NCBI GenBank assembly: GCA_038230335.1
Contig: JBBRNL010000008.1
Location: 1-64,000, forward strand
Direction: 5' to 3'
Source: JBBRDU01 sp038230335
GTDB lineage: Bacteria > Verrucomicrobiota > Verrucomicrobiia > Chthoniobacterales > UBA10450
Length of the DNA: 64,000 bases
Shown: in pieces, positions 43,824-52,972 of the stretch
How the letters are laid out: each line of letters opens with the position of its first letter
How positions within the stretch are numbered: the stretch's first letter is position 1
The notes under the pieces: generated by a model
Databases searched by the model: none
Seen by the model: only the letters and a program-made list of their open reading frames with translations
What the model was told of the DNA's origin: nothing
Program-made: the position numbers and the translations under genes

Positions 43824-46800
43824 GGTTCGTCCTCCGCCGCCTCAACGGCAAAGGCCGGGTGCGTGAGAGTCCATTTTTTTTCGAGCAAATCGGGATCGAT
43901 GGCGAGCGTGGCCAGGGGGTAAGCTCCGCTGAAGCTGAATTCCGATCGAATTGCTCCCCGCATTCCGAACACGCCGCTTTTCTGGATCTGAGCGAGTTCA
44001 CGCCAGACTTGTCCGTGCATGGTGATCTCAGAAAGCTGAAGCTGCGGTTTCGATAGATCCAGGCCGCGGGCCAGCAGGCTCATCGCGATGTTGCCACCGC
44101 CAAGTTGACGAAGGGCCAGCGCATACAAGGAGACTTGGATTCCATCTCCCCGAAGTAGTTGTCGCAAGACGCCCTTGCGCACGTCTTCTTCCGATCGCCA
44201 CTGCGAAGAGCGGAGACTTTTTCGCTTGCCTGTCTTGTAGTCGATCACCCAAAGATCGGCTCCGGAGAAGTCGTTTAACCGGGCTGCGGTTTTCGCAAGA
44301 ACCAGGTCGACGCGGCCGCGCAGCTTCAAGTTCGCGTCCGGCCCGACGGGAATGGAAGGAAGCGCGCGCAGCGACCATTCCGTGGTGGCATAGGGCCATC
44401 CTTCCACGTGCGCAACGTGCGCGGCAAACAAGTTGGCCATGTAGGAAGCGTGGCTCCACGTCGATATCCACCAATCCGGCACGACGCGATCCGTTTCTTT
44501 GAGCAAGGCGCTGATCTGTTTGCGGAAATCCGCGGCGGCCCGCTGCACGCGAGACGTCAAATCGGGCGCGAGTTTGCCCAGATGGTTTGGCGACGTCAGA
44601 TGGACGATGGGCCGCAGCCATTGATGAACCCAGTTGCCCATGGCCAGACTCCATTGTTCCATGTCCAGATCGTCGCTTTGCACCCCGAGTAGCGATTTCA
44701 TCCAGATCAAGGCCGGTGCTCTAAAGAATCTTTCGAACTCCGACGCGGATAGAGAGATCGGTTCAGTTGGCGCAATGCGTAGCGCAAATTCGAATTCGCC
44801 GGCTTTCGTTTCGGCGCGACGCGAATCATAGGCAACGCGTGTCGCTCGAATACTCGATTCCTCGCGCGATGACTCTTGCGGCAAAGCGATCTTGTCGAGC
44901 CATCGTTTCGTCTGAGCCTGTAATGCCTCAAGGGTCGTCTGCGAAAGAGCGCTGCCATGCAGATTGAAATAAAGCCGGGTGAAAAACTCGCTCGGATTAG
45001 CGATGCGGCGCGGGACCGATTCAGTGAACAACGCCGCGGTCATCGCGATCGCCGTCTCGGCCGACTCCATCAGGTTCGCCATCTGTCGCCGGGCCAGCTG
45101 TCGCCGTTCCGCCGCTCCCAGACACAAGGTTTTCCCCTCCTGCACGCTCCATTGTCCCTCGCCCTGCCGTCCCCGCACCGTGGCGGTCCGGTTCAGGATT
45201 TTTATGCGTCGGTTAAGGGCATCAACCTCTTCGTCGCGCACGAAATCGGATTCGTCGTTGGCCGGAGGCCAGGCGCCCTCATTCAACCCGGCCAGGATCA
45301 GATGAGACCAACTCTGCCCCTCCGCCTCGGTCAATAACAAGAGCTGGATGCGGCTGTAGGGATGATCTCCAATCGCGTCGCGCGAGCGCGTTGGTTTCCC
45401 CAATATTTCGCCGAGCCAGCGCAGGAAACTGGCGCGCGAAACCGGATATTGAACCTGTTCGATCCATTCCCGAGCCAGTCTTTCCAATTCGCCCTTACGA
45501 TTGTTCCAGCCTAACTGGTCGAAAATTTGTCGCGCCTGATCGGTGAAGACGCGCAGCGTGGCCAGGGCGGGCAGGAATGTGATGGTTTCCATGCATTCCG
45601 CCACAGCGGTTGCGTCTTTCAGTTCGGAGTGGTGCGCGCAAAACGCGCGCAACACGCCGATGTCATCGATCAGGAGTTGACTGTAAGCGCGGCCGAGGAC
45701 GTCTTCGATTTGCGGCACCGTCACTTCGCCGAGAAACCCGGCTTTGTCGTCGAGTGTCGACAGGAAGTGAAGCAGCGGTTTGAGCCGGTTGCTCTCCTGC
45801 AAGTCCAACCAGGCAAGCCAGGCGACATCTTCCAGCGTTGGGGCGATCAAGTGCCCGATAGAATCGAAATGGGGAAGACCAAGTCGATGGAGCAAAGCGG
45901 CGACCGAGCGAGATAGCGCGCCCGGTGCCGGAAACAGCACGCCGATACGGCGGCAGCCGGCCTCACCGAGAAATTTTAGAATGAGCCCGGCGAGGGCATG
46001 CGCTTGTTCTGTGACTTCCTGTCCAACAAGAAAATGGAGCCGGGCCGGTGGTCTTGAGTCGTCACTGAACAATTCGAGCTGCGGTTTTGCGGCAGCCGAG
46101 CGCTTCGCCGATTTCCGCGCCGGCGGTGGGGATGGACGGGTCGACGGATGGATGGGACGGGCCGCGCCAAAGATTTGCTCCCAGCTTCCGGCCCAGCATT
46201 CGTCGAGGTCGCGCGCTTCATCCCGCGGGTCGGTCAGGACGACGGTCGCGGCGGCGGCGGATTTCGCGGCTGCTACCAGCAGCGTCCAGAGTGGCCAATG
46301 GGCGCCATCAAACCCGGCTATCAGCAAATTCTCGAACATCAATTCGCCGCGATTCGCTCGTTCCACCGCCGTTCGGTCAGCTGCTTGGATCGAAGTGAAC
46401 CCGCATTGCGCGACGAGCGAATCGAACCGGGCGACGACTTCGCGAAAGGTCTGGGGTCCGGTCGCCTCGAAGGTCCAGCCGGCCGCGTTTAATTCGTCGA
46501 TCGTGCGAAGAAGATGATCCGGTTCGCGCAAGACGGCGCGCGCGGCGACCACGACCGATTGCTCTGTTTCGTCGACGGACGCTTTTTGCATCGACTGTTC
46601 GGCGGCGATGGACAGAAGAAGCCGCAAATGCTCGCGCAACGGAATCTTGACGTCCGTGGACCGAAGTAAAAGCTCACGAAGTTGTGGGGGCGTGACGAAT
46701 TCCACACCGAGGAGCGGAATTCTCTTTTGCACGAGCAGATGACGATAGAACTGGGCGCGTGACTGATACGGGAGAACGACGAGGGTAGGCCGCTCCGTCG

Positions 46801-46921
46801 AGCATCCGGCCAGCGTGACAGACCTGAACCACGGAAGAATGACGTTCTCCCAGGCGTCTTCGACCGACGGACCAAGATAAAGCTCGGCGTGACCAGACCA
46901 CGTATCGCCTTCGCTTTGCAT
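43820..46921 (-). CDS. addB: AddB-like nuclease subunit
   Basis: 1033 residues. Helicase-like fold with LVVLPYQSRAQFYRHLL near the N-terminus, the family motif LILAGLNEGAWPPANDESDF in the middle and a PD-(D/E)XK nuclease at the C-terminus (GRVDLVLAKT, VIDYKTGKR). No Walker A is apparent at the N-terminus, and I see no cysteine cluster after the nuclease core, so the 4Fe-4S staple of classical AddB seems absent. It resembles the AddB/RecB-like variants of non-Firmicute phyla. The addA gene follows with a 4-nt overlap. It lies 39 nt downstream of selB. Confidence 0.8.
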   Translation of the reverse strand: MQSEGDTWSGHAELYLGPSVEDAWENVILPWFRSVTLAGCSTERPTLVVLPYQSRAQFYRHLLVQKRIPLLGVEFVTPPQLRELLLRSTDVKIPLREHLRLLLSIAAEQSMQKASVDETEQSVVVAARAVLREPDHLLRTIDELNAAGWTFEATGPQTFREVVARFDSLVAQCGFTSIQAADRTAVERANRGELMFENLLIAGFDGAHWPLWTLLVAAAKSAAAATVVLTDPRDEARDLDECWAGSWEQIFGAARPIHPSTRPSPPPARKSAKRSAAAKPQLELFSDDSRPPARLHFLVGQEVTEQAHALAGLILKFLGEAGCRRIGVLFPAPGALSRSVAALLHRLGLPHFDSIGHLIAPTLEDVAWLAWLDLQESNRLKPLLHFLSTLDDKAGFLGEVTVPQIEDVLGRAYSQLLIDDIGVLRAFCAHHSELKDATAVAECMETITFLPALATLRVFTDQARQIFDQLGWNNRKGELERLAREWIEQVQYPVSRASFLRWLGEILGKPTRSRDAIGDHPYSRIQLLLLTEAEGQSWSHLILAGLNEGAWPPANDESDFVRDEEVDALNRRIKILNRTATVRGRQGEGQWSVQEGKTLCLGAAERRQLARRQMANLMESAETAIAMTAALFTESVPRRIANPSEFFTRLYFNLHGSALSQTTLEALQAQTKRWLDKIALPQESSREESSIRATRVAYDSRRAETKAGEFEFALRIAPTEPISLSASEFERFFRAPALIWMKSLLGVQSDDLDMEQWSLAMGNWVHQWLRPIVHLTSPNHLGKLAPDLTSRVQRAAADFRKQISALLKETDRVVPDWWISTWSHASYMANLFAAHVAHVEGWPYATTEWSLRALPSIPVGPDANLKLRGRVDLVLAKTAARLNDFSGADLWVIDYKTGKRKSLRSSQWRSEEDVRKGVLRQLLRGDGIQVSLYALALRQLGGGNIAMSLLARGLDLSKPQLQLSEITMHGQVWRELAQIQKSGVFGMRGAIRSEFSFSGAYPLATLAIDPDLLEKKWTLTHPAFAVEAAEDEP

Positions 46922-46960
46922 GCTTACTCAATCGAACGGGCGGGCCGTTCCGGCAATGGC

Positions 46961-48874
46961 TCAATCTGCCAGAATTCGTTGATCGCCCATCCGGCGAGTC
47001 GCTCCCTGGCGATCGAGATATTCGAGCAAGGGAATAATGATGCGGCGCGAGGTTTGCAATTCCTGACGGATCTGGCTGGTGCTGGCGGGACCATTTGTGG
47101 AAATGAAACGGAGTATCGTTTCCTTCATCACATCGAAATGATCGCGCAGCAGCACAACCTCCGGGGAAACTTCGGCGACTGATCCCTGGTTGATCATGAA
47201 TTGCAGCGCTTGTTGCGCGGCCTGGTTGGGCGCGATTGATTTACGGGCGGGCGGGTCGAATGGTTTCGCAGTCAAAGCCTGGCGAATTCCGGCTGCCACC
47301 GGCTCCAGTTGCGGAGGCAACGCAGTCTGATGCGTTCGCCGCGCGATAGTCTGTTTTTTTCGTGCGAAGTGTTCCTGACAAAGATCGCGCAGAAGGGCCT
47401 CTACGATTTCGGGCGATAAGTCCCGAAAGGCCGAACGGAAAGTGTTCATATCCAGTCCGGGACGATCCGGGTTAGTCGCGTGGGCTTGGTCGATAAGGTC
47501 GGCCGCTCGGGCCCGAAGTTTTTTCCACGCTCCCGCGTCCGCGGCGATGTGACCCAAAACCGTAATCTGGCCTTGCCCGTGCAGACGAGCGATGGACTGG
47601 GCGATCTCTGCGGCGGTGAACCTTGATTTGAGGAGAAGCACCGAGGTCTCGACGAACTGGCTCCGCGCTATTTCAGCGGCAACACAGACGTCCGCGTTCT
47701 GCCACCCGCTGCTCAGCGACTCCAGAAATGTCTGCTGCGCCTCCCGGCGGATGGAAGGACGACGGGCATCGGGGTCAAGCACCAAGCCGCCCGCGAGGGT
47801 ATGCTGCTGGGATCGGTCGCGGATGACCAGGCGATCTCCGAGGAAGGCGAAGAGCGGCGCACTCAACCTTAATTGAGCGGGGGCTTTTGCCCCCGGCTCC
47901 AACTGTTCGCACCCCATGAATACAATCTTGGCCGACGTGCGCGAAGTTCCGTGATGCACATCAACCATCGACGATGTTTTGATCGGTTTTACCTTCGAAT
48001 TTTGCGTAACGTGTCGGCACGACACTTCAAGCAGGACATCAATCGTGCAGCTCGCTTCACCTGCCAGAGTGGTGATGATATCTCCTCTTTTGACGGTCTG
48101 CGCTGATGCCCCCAGAGCGACGTCTGGTAAATTCAAGGCAGTGCGCGCACTCGTTTGAGCAGTCTCTACGTCATGCCCGTGGCTTTGAACTGATCGAATG
48201 CGAGTGGCCAGATTTCCAGGCTGAATAACAACGGATTGCCCCGGACGGAGCGATCCTCCCGCGAGAGTACCGGTCACGACCGTGCCGAGCCCGTGCATAG
48301 TGAAAGCCCGATCAATGGAAAGTCGCGGCTTCTCCCCATGGCAGGGGGACGGCAAAGCGGACAACTCGTCCAGGATGGCCTCCCTTAACTCAGCGATGCC
48401 GGAGCCGGCGCTGACTGACGTCGGAATAATCCGGGAGCTCGAAAATGGAGTATCGACGAGTTCCTGGCGGATTTGTTCCTCGACTCTTTCCCTGTCGCCG
48501 AGATCCGTCTTGGTGATCGCGACAACCATGCAGCTCACGCCGAGATACATCAAAATTTGAAGATGTTCCTCGGTTTGCGGCATCCATCCGTCGTCCGCGG
48601 CCACCACTAATAGAGCGAGGTCGATCGAGCCCACGCCGGCAATCATGTTGCGCACGAAATCTTCGTGTCCCGGCACATCCACAATGCCCGCGACAAACTG
48701 TTCACCCTTCGCGGAGGTCATCTGCAAATGAGCGAACCCGAGATCAATAGTAATTCCGCGCGCTTTTTCTTCGGGTAATCGGTCGGGATCAGTGCCCGTG
48801 AGGCTTTTGACTAATGCGCTCTTGCCGTGGTCCACGTGACCGGCCGTGGCGATGGCAAAATGGCGGATTGGCAC
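46961..48874 (-). CDS. selB: Selenocysteine-specific elongation factor SelB
   Basis: 637 residues from ATG at 48874. G-domain: AGHVDHGKSALVKSLTG (G1), DRLPEEKARGITIDLGFAHL (G2), DVPGHEDFV (G3) and TKTDLGDRE (G4). EF-Tu-like domains II-III and the SelB-specific C-terminal winged-helix repeats follow (last repeat ends RRMGDQRILAD). SelB delivers Sec-tRNA(Sec) to UGA codons marked by a SECIS hairpin. Its gene is 10 nt downstream of selA, in the same strand and order as selD-selA. Confidence 0.96.
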   Translation of the reverse strand: MPIRHFAIATAGHVDHGKSALVKSLTGTDPDRLPEEKARGITIDLGFAHLQMTSAKGEQFVAGIVDVPGHEDFVRNMIAGVGSIDLALLVVAADDGWMPQTEEHLQILMYLGVSCMVVAITKTDLGDRERVEEQIRQELVDTPFSSSRIIPTSVSAGSGIAELREAILDELSALPSPCHGEKPRLSIDRAFTMHGLGTVVTGTLAGGSLRPGQSVVIQPGNLATRIRSVQSHGHDVETAQTSARTALNLPDVALGASAQTVKRGDIITTLAGEASCTIDVLLEVSCRHVTQNSKVKPIKTSSMVDVHHGTSRTSAKIVFMGCEQLEPGAKAPAQLRLSAPLFAFLGDRLVIRDRSQQHTLAGGLVLDPDARRPSIRREAQQTFLESLSSGWQNADVCVAAEIARSQFVETSVLLLKSRFTAAEIAQSIARLHGQGQITVLGHIAADAGAWKKLRARAADLIDQAHATNPDRPGLDMNTFRSAFRDLSPEIVEALLRDLCQEHFARKKQTIARRTHQTALPPQLEPVAAGIRQALTAKPFDPPARKSIAPNQAAQQALQFMINQGSVAEVSPEVVLLRDHFDVMKETILRFISTNGPASTSQIRQELQTSRRIIIPLLEYLDRQGATRRMGDQRILAD

Positions 48875-48884
48875 GATGGCAAGA

Positions 48885-50258
48885 CTAACTCTCCAGGCCT
48901 GGCCGGGTGCAGGCTTGGCGGATCGCGTCCACTACGGTTTCATCCTGCGTCGGAAAGACTGTGCGCAAGTCCAGCTTGAACGAATTCCCGCCGATGTAAC
49001 CCACGACGGGCGGGTTGTTTTCGCGCAGAGCGGCAGCGAATTCGTCGAGTGAACACGCGGCGGGGACGATGTCGATTGTCACGGAAGGAATGACGGAACG
49101 CGGCAAAGTACCGCCGCCCACTTTTCCGGTCCCGCGTCCGATGCTGATTTGCGCGGGCAAGCCGCGCAGCCGAGCGAACATGGTGGCGGCGCGGGCCCGT
49201 AATTCATCCTTCGAAACGCGAAGGAGAGCGAGCGCCGGAATATCGGCGCTCGAGCCGTGTAAATGCTGATCGACCGTGGATTGCAGAGCGACGAGACAGA
49301 GCTTGTCGCAGCGCAAGGCGCGGAAGATCGGTTCGCGCTTGAGTCCGGCGACAAGGCGTCGACGACCCGCCACGATGCCGGCTTGCGGACCACCAAATAG
49401 TTTGTCTCCGCTGAAACAGACAAGGTCGACGCCCTTCTTCAACGCATCCGACGGTGTCGGTTCCGGGTCGGCCGAAAACTCCGCATAGGATTCCAAGGCT
49501 CCGCTGCCCAGATCGGCCAAGAGCGGGACATGTTGTTTCCGGGCGAGTTGTGCGAGCGCGGCCAGACTGGTCGATTCGACAAAGCCATCCATAAAAAAAT
49601 TACTGCGGTGTACTGTTAGGATGAGAGCGGTGTTTGCGTTGATGGCGATGTCGTAGTCCTCCAGCGAGGTGCGGTTCGTGGCTCCGACCTCTCGCAGCGT
49701 TGCGCCCGCCGCGGTCAGCATCTCGCCGATGCGAAAACCGCCCCCGATTTGCACGAGTTCGCCGCGTGAGATAATCACTTCGCGACCGGGCGCGGCGAAG
49801 TGTCCGACCACGAGGACGAGCGCAGCTGCACAGTTGTTCACGACGGTGGCCGCCTCGGCCCCGCAAAGGATGGCAAGGTTGCGCTCGAGATAAGTTGCGC
49901 GATTCCCCCGCGCTCCGGTATCCATGTCGAATTCGACGTTGCCATAGCTTGCCGCCATGGCAGCTACCGCCTGGGCGACGTCTGGTGCGAGAGGGGCCCG
50001 GCCGAAATTTGTGTGAAGAATAACGCCGGTCCCATTGACGACCGGGCGAAGGCGGCTGTGGCGATGTCGAGCGAGCGAGGAACGAACGGCGTTTACGATT
50101 TCATCGAAACCGCGACCTTCTTCAGATTTCCGACGCGCGGCCAGCTCGCATCGGATCGTGTCCAGGACGACCGGTCGCGGGAGATCGACCGGGCCGAGCG
50201 CCTGAAGCACCTTGGAGACGGCCGGAATCGAGCGGCGTGAGTTTACGCGTTCATGCAT
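48885..50258 (-). CDS. selA: L-seryl-tRNA(Sec) selenium transferase SelA
   Basis: 457 residues from ATG at 50258 (a TTG at 50306 would add 16). N-terminal RSIPAVSKVLQ is the family's conserved start, then VVNGTGVILHTNFGRAPL, VNNCAAAL, LVQIGGGFRIGEML and the PLP lysine site CFSGDKLFGGPQAGIVAGR. The decameric enzyme converts Ser-tRNA(Sec) to Sec-tRNA(Sec) with selenophosphate made by SelD. The start overlaps the selD stop region by 16 nt, so translation is likely coupled. Confidence 0.95.
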   Translation of the reverse strand: MHERVNSRRSIPAVSKVLQALGPVDLPRPVVLDTIRCELAARRKSEEGRGFDEIVNAVRSSLARHRHSRLRPVVNGTGVILHTNFGRAPLAPDVAQAVAAMAASYGNVEFDMDTGARGNRATYLERNLAILCGAEAATVVNNCAAALVLVVGHFAAPGREVIISRGELVQIGGGFRIGEMLTAAGATLREVGATNRTSLEDYDIAINANTALILTVHRSNFFMDGFVESTSLAALAQLARKQHVPLLADLGSGALESYAEFSADPEPTPSDALKKGVDLVCFSGDKLFGGPQAGIVAGRRRLVAGLKREPIFRALRCDKLCLVALQSTVDQHLHGSSADIPALALLRVSKDELRARAATMFARLRGLPAQISIGRGTGKVGGGTLPRSVIPSVTIDIVPAACSLDEFAAALRENNPPVVGYIGGNSFKLDLRTVFPTQDETVVDAIRQACTRPGLES

Positions 50259-51295
50259 ATCAAATGTTGTTTCCGACGTGTCAGACGCCCGACCAAGGCA
50301 AGACAAGGAGTTTGGTTTTTGCGCAGGAGACGCATTAATTCCTGCAGCCGTGTGGGCGCGACGGCGAGCAAAAGGCCGCCGCTGGTTTGGGCATCGCAGA
50401 GCAGGAGCTTTCGGGCCATGGCAGTGGCTCGCCAGTCGACCATGCCGCGGGTGAGTTTCAGATTTTCTTTAGTTCCACCGGGGACGCATCCACGCGAAAT
50501 CAGCGCGTGAATTTCATCATCGATGACGGGGATGGCGGCCGGATCAAGCACGGCGGTGACACGGCTGGCGCGACACATGGAAGCGAGGTGTCCCACTAAA
50601 CCGAACCCGGTAATATCAGTGGCGGCGCGGACCAATCCGCGCTCGGCCACGTTGGCGCCGATCGAATTAATCGTCGACATAAGAGCGATCGTTTTGTTCT
50701 GGAGCGCGCGCGAACAGAGGCCACGTTTCATGGCGGTGGTGACAATGCCCGTGCCAAGCGGTTTGGTTAGGACCAGTAAGTCGTTAGGCTGAGCCAAAGC
50801 ATTGGTCATGAGATGCCGGATTTTGACAAGACCGGTGACAGCCAGGCCATAGATCGGTTCCGGATTTCGGATGGTGTGGCCGCCCACGATGGCGCAAGCC
50901 ACTTCCGCGGCCTTCTCCAAACCTCCGCGTAGAATAGCCGAGACGGTTCCGGGTGAGACGAGATCAGCGGGGAAGCCCATAATATTAAGAGCGGTGAGCG
51001 GACGTCCCCCCATGGCAAAGACGTCGGATAGCGCATTGGCTGCCGCGATTTGTCCGTAGGCAAACGGATCGTCCACGATGGGCGTGAAAAAATCGACCGT
51101 CTGAACGAGCGCGCGCTGGCGATCGAGGCGGTAGACGCCTGCGTCGTCGCCCGTGCCGGAGTTGACCAGGACATGGCTGCGCGGGGAGATGGGAAACTGT
51201 GGCAAAACTTGCCGCAGGGCCTTTTGGCTCAACTTGGAAGCTCACCCGGCGCATGAGGAGAGAGAAGTAAGTGTACGAATTCGTTCGCGGGTCAT
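50243..51295 (-). CDS. selD: Selenide, water dikinase SelD, itself a selenoprotein (in-frame UGA)
   Basis: Read with UGA (51242-51244) as Sec, the frame extends from ATG 51295 to stop 50243: 350 residues. The N-terminus becomes ...LTSLSSCAGUASKLSQ, matching the SelD catalytic segment (G-[C/U]-x-x-K-[L/I]); Sec18 and Lys21 correspond to E. coli Cys17 and Lys20. Ordinary calling would start at TTG 51232, after the active site. Downstream motifs are intact: TGDDAGVYRL, QTVDFFTPIVDDPFAYG, AMGGRPLTALNI, GGHTIRNPEPIYG and DAQTSGGLLLAV. SelD makes selenophosphate from selenide and ATP. A hairpin (51197-51217) follows the UGA. tRNA-Sec lies 26 nt upstream. Confidence 0.9.
51197..51217 (-). promoter_or_regulatory. 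Candidate bacterial SECIS hairpin of selD
   Basis: On the coding strand CTG-C-GGCAA, loop GTT, TTGCC-A-CAG forms an 8-bp stem with one C-A mismatch. The loop begins 34 nt after the UGA, and its first base is G. Both fit what I recall of the bacterial SECIS pattern (apical loop about 16-37 nt from UGA, G among its first two bases). It lies in the coding region, as bacterial SECIS do. Confidence 0.65.
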
Positions 51296-51321
51296 GTCAT
51301 ATCACCGCCCCTCTGGTAAAA

Positions 51322-51421
51322 TGGCGGAGAGGATAGGAATCGAACCTACCTCGGTCCCGCATACGCGGGATCAACAACGGTTTTGAAGACCGCGAGGGCC
51401 ACCAGGCACCCTTCACTCTCC
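51322..51421 (-). tRNA. selC: Selenocysteine tRNA (anticodon UCA)
   Basis: The minus strand gives a ~100-nt tRNA with long variable arm (TCCCGC/GCGGGA stem), anticodon loop CTTCAAA carrying UCA (51384-51386), T loop TTCGATT and 3' GCCA. Six clean acceptor pairs GGAGAG/CTCTCC, then one or two imperfect pairs. An anticodon reading UGA plus the extended variable arm identify tRNA-Sec. It sits between selW and selD on the same strand. Confidence 0.92.
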
Positions 51422-51432
51422 CCGAAAAAGAA

Positions 51433-51465
51433 AACGCCGAACGTCCAACGCCGAACGTCCAACGC
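51433..51465. repeat. Tandem 14-bp repeat
   Basis: The unit AACGCCGAACGTCC occurs at 51433-51446 and 51447-51460 and is followed by the partial AACGC. It fills the gap between SelW and tRNA-Sec. Confidence 0.8.
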
Positions 51466-51498
51466 TTAAACGTAGAAAAAGAATGCGCAATCGCCCGA

Positions 51499-51735
51499 CT
51501 ATTTGGTCGATTTGACCGCCTTAACAATGGCGTCGAAATCGGGCCAGTCGCCCGAATCGAGTTTGGAATGAAGGAGTTTTCCATTGGCCCGAATTTCGAA
51601 CGCGCCGCCCTTCGATGGAACGAGGGTGAGCGACGTGATTCGTTCGCCGAGCTCGAGAATTTTGGTCGCCAAACTGACGGCCTTAGGCGTGTAGTTTCAG
51701 ACTACGCAGTATTCGATCGAGATCTCGAGTTTCAT
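51499..51735 (-). CDS. SelW/Rdx-family selenoprotein (in-frame UGA)
   Basis: Read through UGA at 51697-51699 as Sec, this gives 78 residues. MKLEISIEYCVVUNYTPKA carries the redox C-x-x-U motif (Cys10, Sec13). The rest follows the SelW/SelT/SelH family: a LATKILEL helix, LVPSKGGAFEIRANG, KLLHSKLDSG and WPDFDAIVKAV. Family members are small thioredoxin-fold redox proteins. The ATG at 51735 has a perfect AAGGAG 7 nt upstream (51743-51748). tRNA-Sec and selDAB follow directly. Standard calling stops at the UGA after 12 codons, or reports only an upstream-extended 76-residue frame ending there. Short hairpins near 51667-51681 could be its SECIS. Confidence 0.9.
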
Positions 51736-51868
51736 TCGTAAACTCCTTTCCGGAGAAAGAGTACGAGACCGGCTCGGACCGGTCAAGAGCCGCCAAACCG
51801 CGATGGGCGAGAATTTTGAGTGCTCTGTCCCGCAGCCGATGCGCAAGTCTACGTAGATCTTGTGTTCT

Positions 51869-52912
51869 CTAACGATTACGAGTTGAGACCGGCGCCTCGC
51901 CTTCGTGCGCTTCGCCGCCTGGGCCAAAGAGACACGAGAAGACGACGAAGATTGACGCCTTAGGTGCGTCGGCGGTCATTCCAAATAAGGGCGAAACATC
52001 CAGTCGCGTATTTTTGCTCGGCTTCCAAGCGATGGTCGGGCCGAGGACCCAGCGGGGCGATGGCGTGCTCCGGATGCCTTTGTCTGTGAAAAGAGTGAGC
52101 TGGGTCTCGACGCCAATCTTTAGCCATTCATTGCGCGATTGACTGGGCTCCGCCACGGCTTTGCCGCCCGGGTTTGCATTTCCATTCGAGTTGCGAGAAA
52201 AAAGAGGCATCATCAGACTCTGAGCGAAGCCATATTCCCGGCCAAGATCACCTCCTACTTCCTGCTCGAAAAAGCAGTTTACGGCCCATTCGAGCTTGTC
52301 TGAGATGTCCTCGGCCAGGAGCAGCCGTATTTCATAGGCATCCGGCAGGGGGCGGTGTTCGTTAATAAAAGCCCGAGCTTCACCCGGACCCAAGGGAGCG
52401 GGAGGACCTTCGTCGTGCAAGATGTTTCCCAGACCAAATTTGTATTCAAAGAAGATTGTAGGATTGAGGGGAATCTTGTTCCAGTCAGCGAAGGCATAGC
52501 GCCCTTCAATGCTGAACGTGCGCTCCTGGGTAATGCCGCGAAAAGTCTCGATCGAGTTTTCCACGGCGACGCCGAACCGATAAGGCAAGCCCACTTCGAT
52601 TTCTTGCGTGAAGCCATGGTCCGGCCGGTTGAAGTGAAGAGCATCGCCTTGGTATATCGATCCGATATAAACCGCACCCGGCGGCAGGACATAGGCATTC
52701 GTTAAGTTGGAGAACCGGCTGCGCGAAAATGCGGGCGGCGCGCCATAGGCGCTGGGAACTTCGTCACCGGTGACAACGATGCTCTCGGAAGATGCACTCT
52801 GGGCTTGGCTCGAGGAAAGGCCAGCGCCGATGACGGCTGTGCAAAGAAAAACGCGCCATCCCTTGGAATATACGAGGCAAGAGGCACGATGATTTGGGAT
52901 ATTGAAATACAT
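51869..52912 (-). CDS. Predicted outer membrane beta-barrel protein
   Basis: 347 residues with a signal-type N-terminus (VFLCTAVIGAGLSSSQAQ). The mature region has alternating hydrophobic/aromatic strands (AYVLPPGAVYIGSIYQGDAL, IEVGLPYRFGVAVEN, FSIEGRYAFADWN, PTIFFEYKFGLGN, RWVLGPTIAWKPS, TRLDVSPLFG) as in outer-membrane barrels or transporter-like OM proteins. I do not recognise a specific family; no TonB box or plug is evident. The gene is leftward and separate from selW by 133 nt. A TTACG-TTTT-CGTAA palindrome lies ~60 nt upstream. Confidence 0.6.
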   Translation of the reverse strand: MYFNIPNHRASCLVYSKGWRVFLCTAVIGAGLSSSQAQSASSESIVVTGDEVPSAYGAPPAFSRSRFSNLTNAYVLPPGAVYIGSIYQGDALHFNRPDHGFTQEIEVGLPYRFGVAVENSIETFRGITQERTFSIEGRYAFADWNKIPLNPTIFFEYKFGLGNILHDEGPPAPLGPGEARAFINEHRPLPDAYEIRLLLAEDISDKLEWAVNCFFEQEVGGDLGREYGFAQSLMMPLFSRNSNGNANPGGKAVAEPSQSRNEWLKIGVETQLTLFTDKGIRSTPSPRWVLGPTIAWKPSKNTRLDVSPLFGMTADAPKASIFVVFSCLFGPGGEAHEGEAPVSTRNR

Positions 52913-52972
52913 AAAATATTGTCGTTTAGTGGATTAGCGATTGAAAGGCAAAGGCCGGCGGATTTCGTTAGG

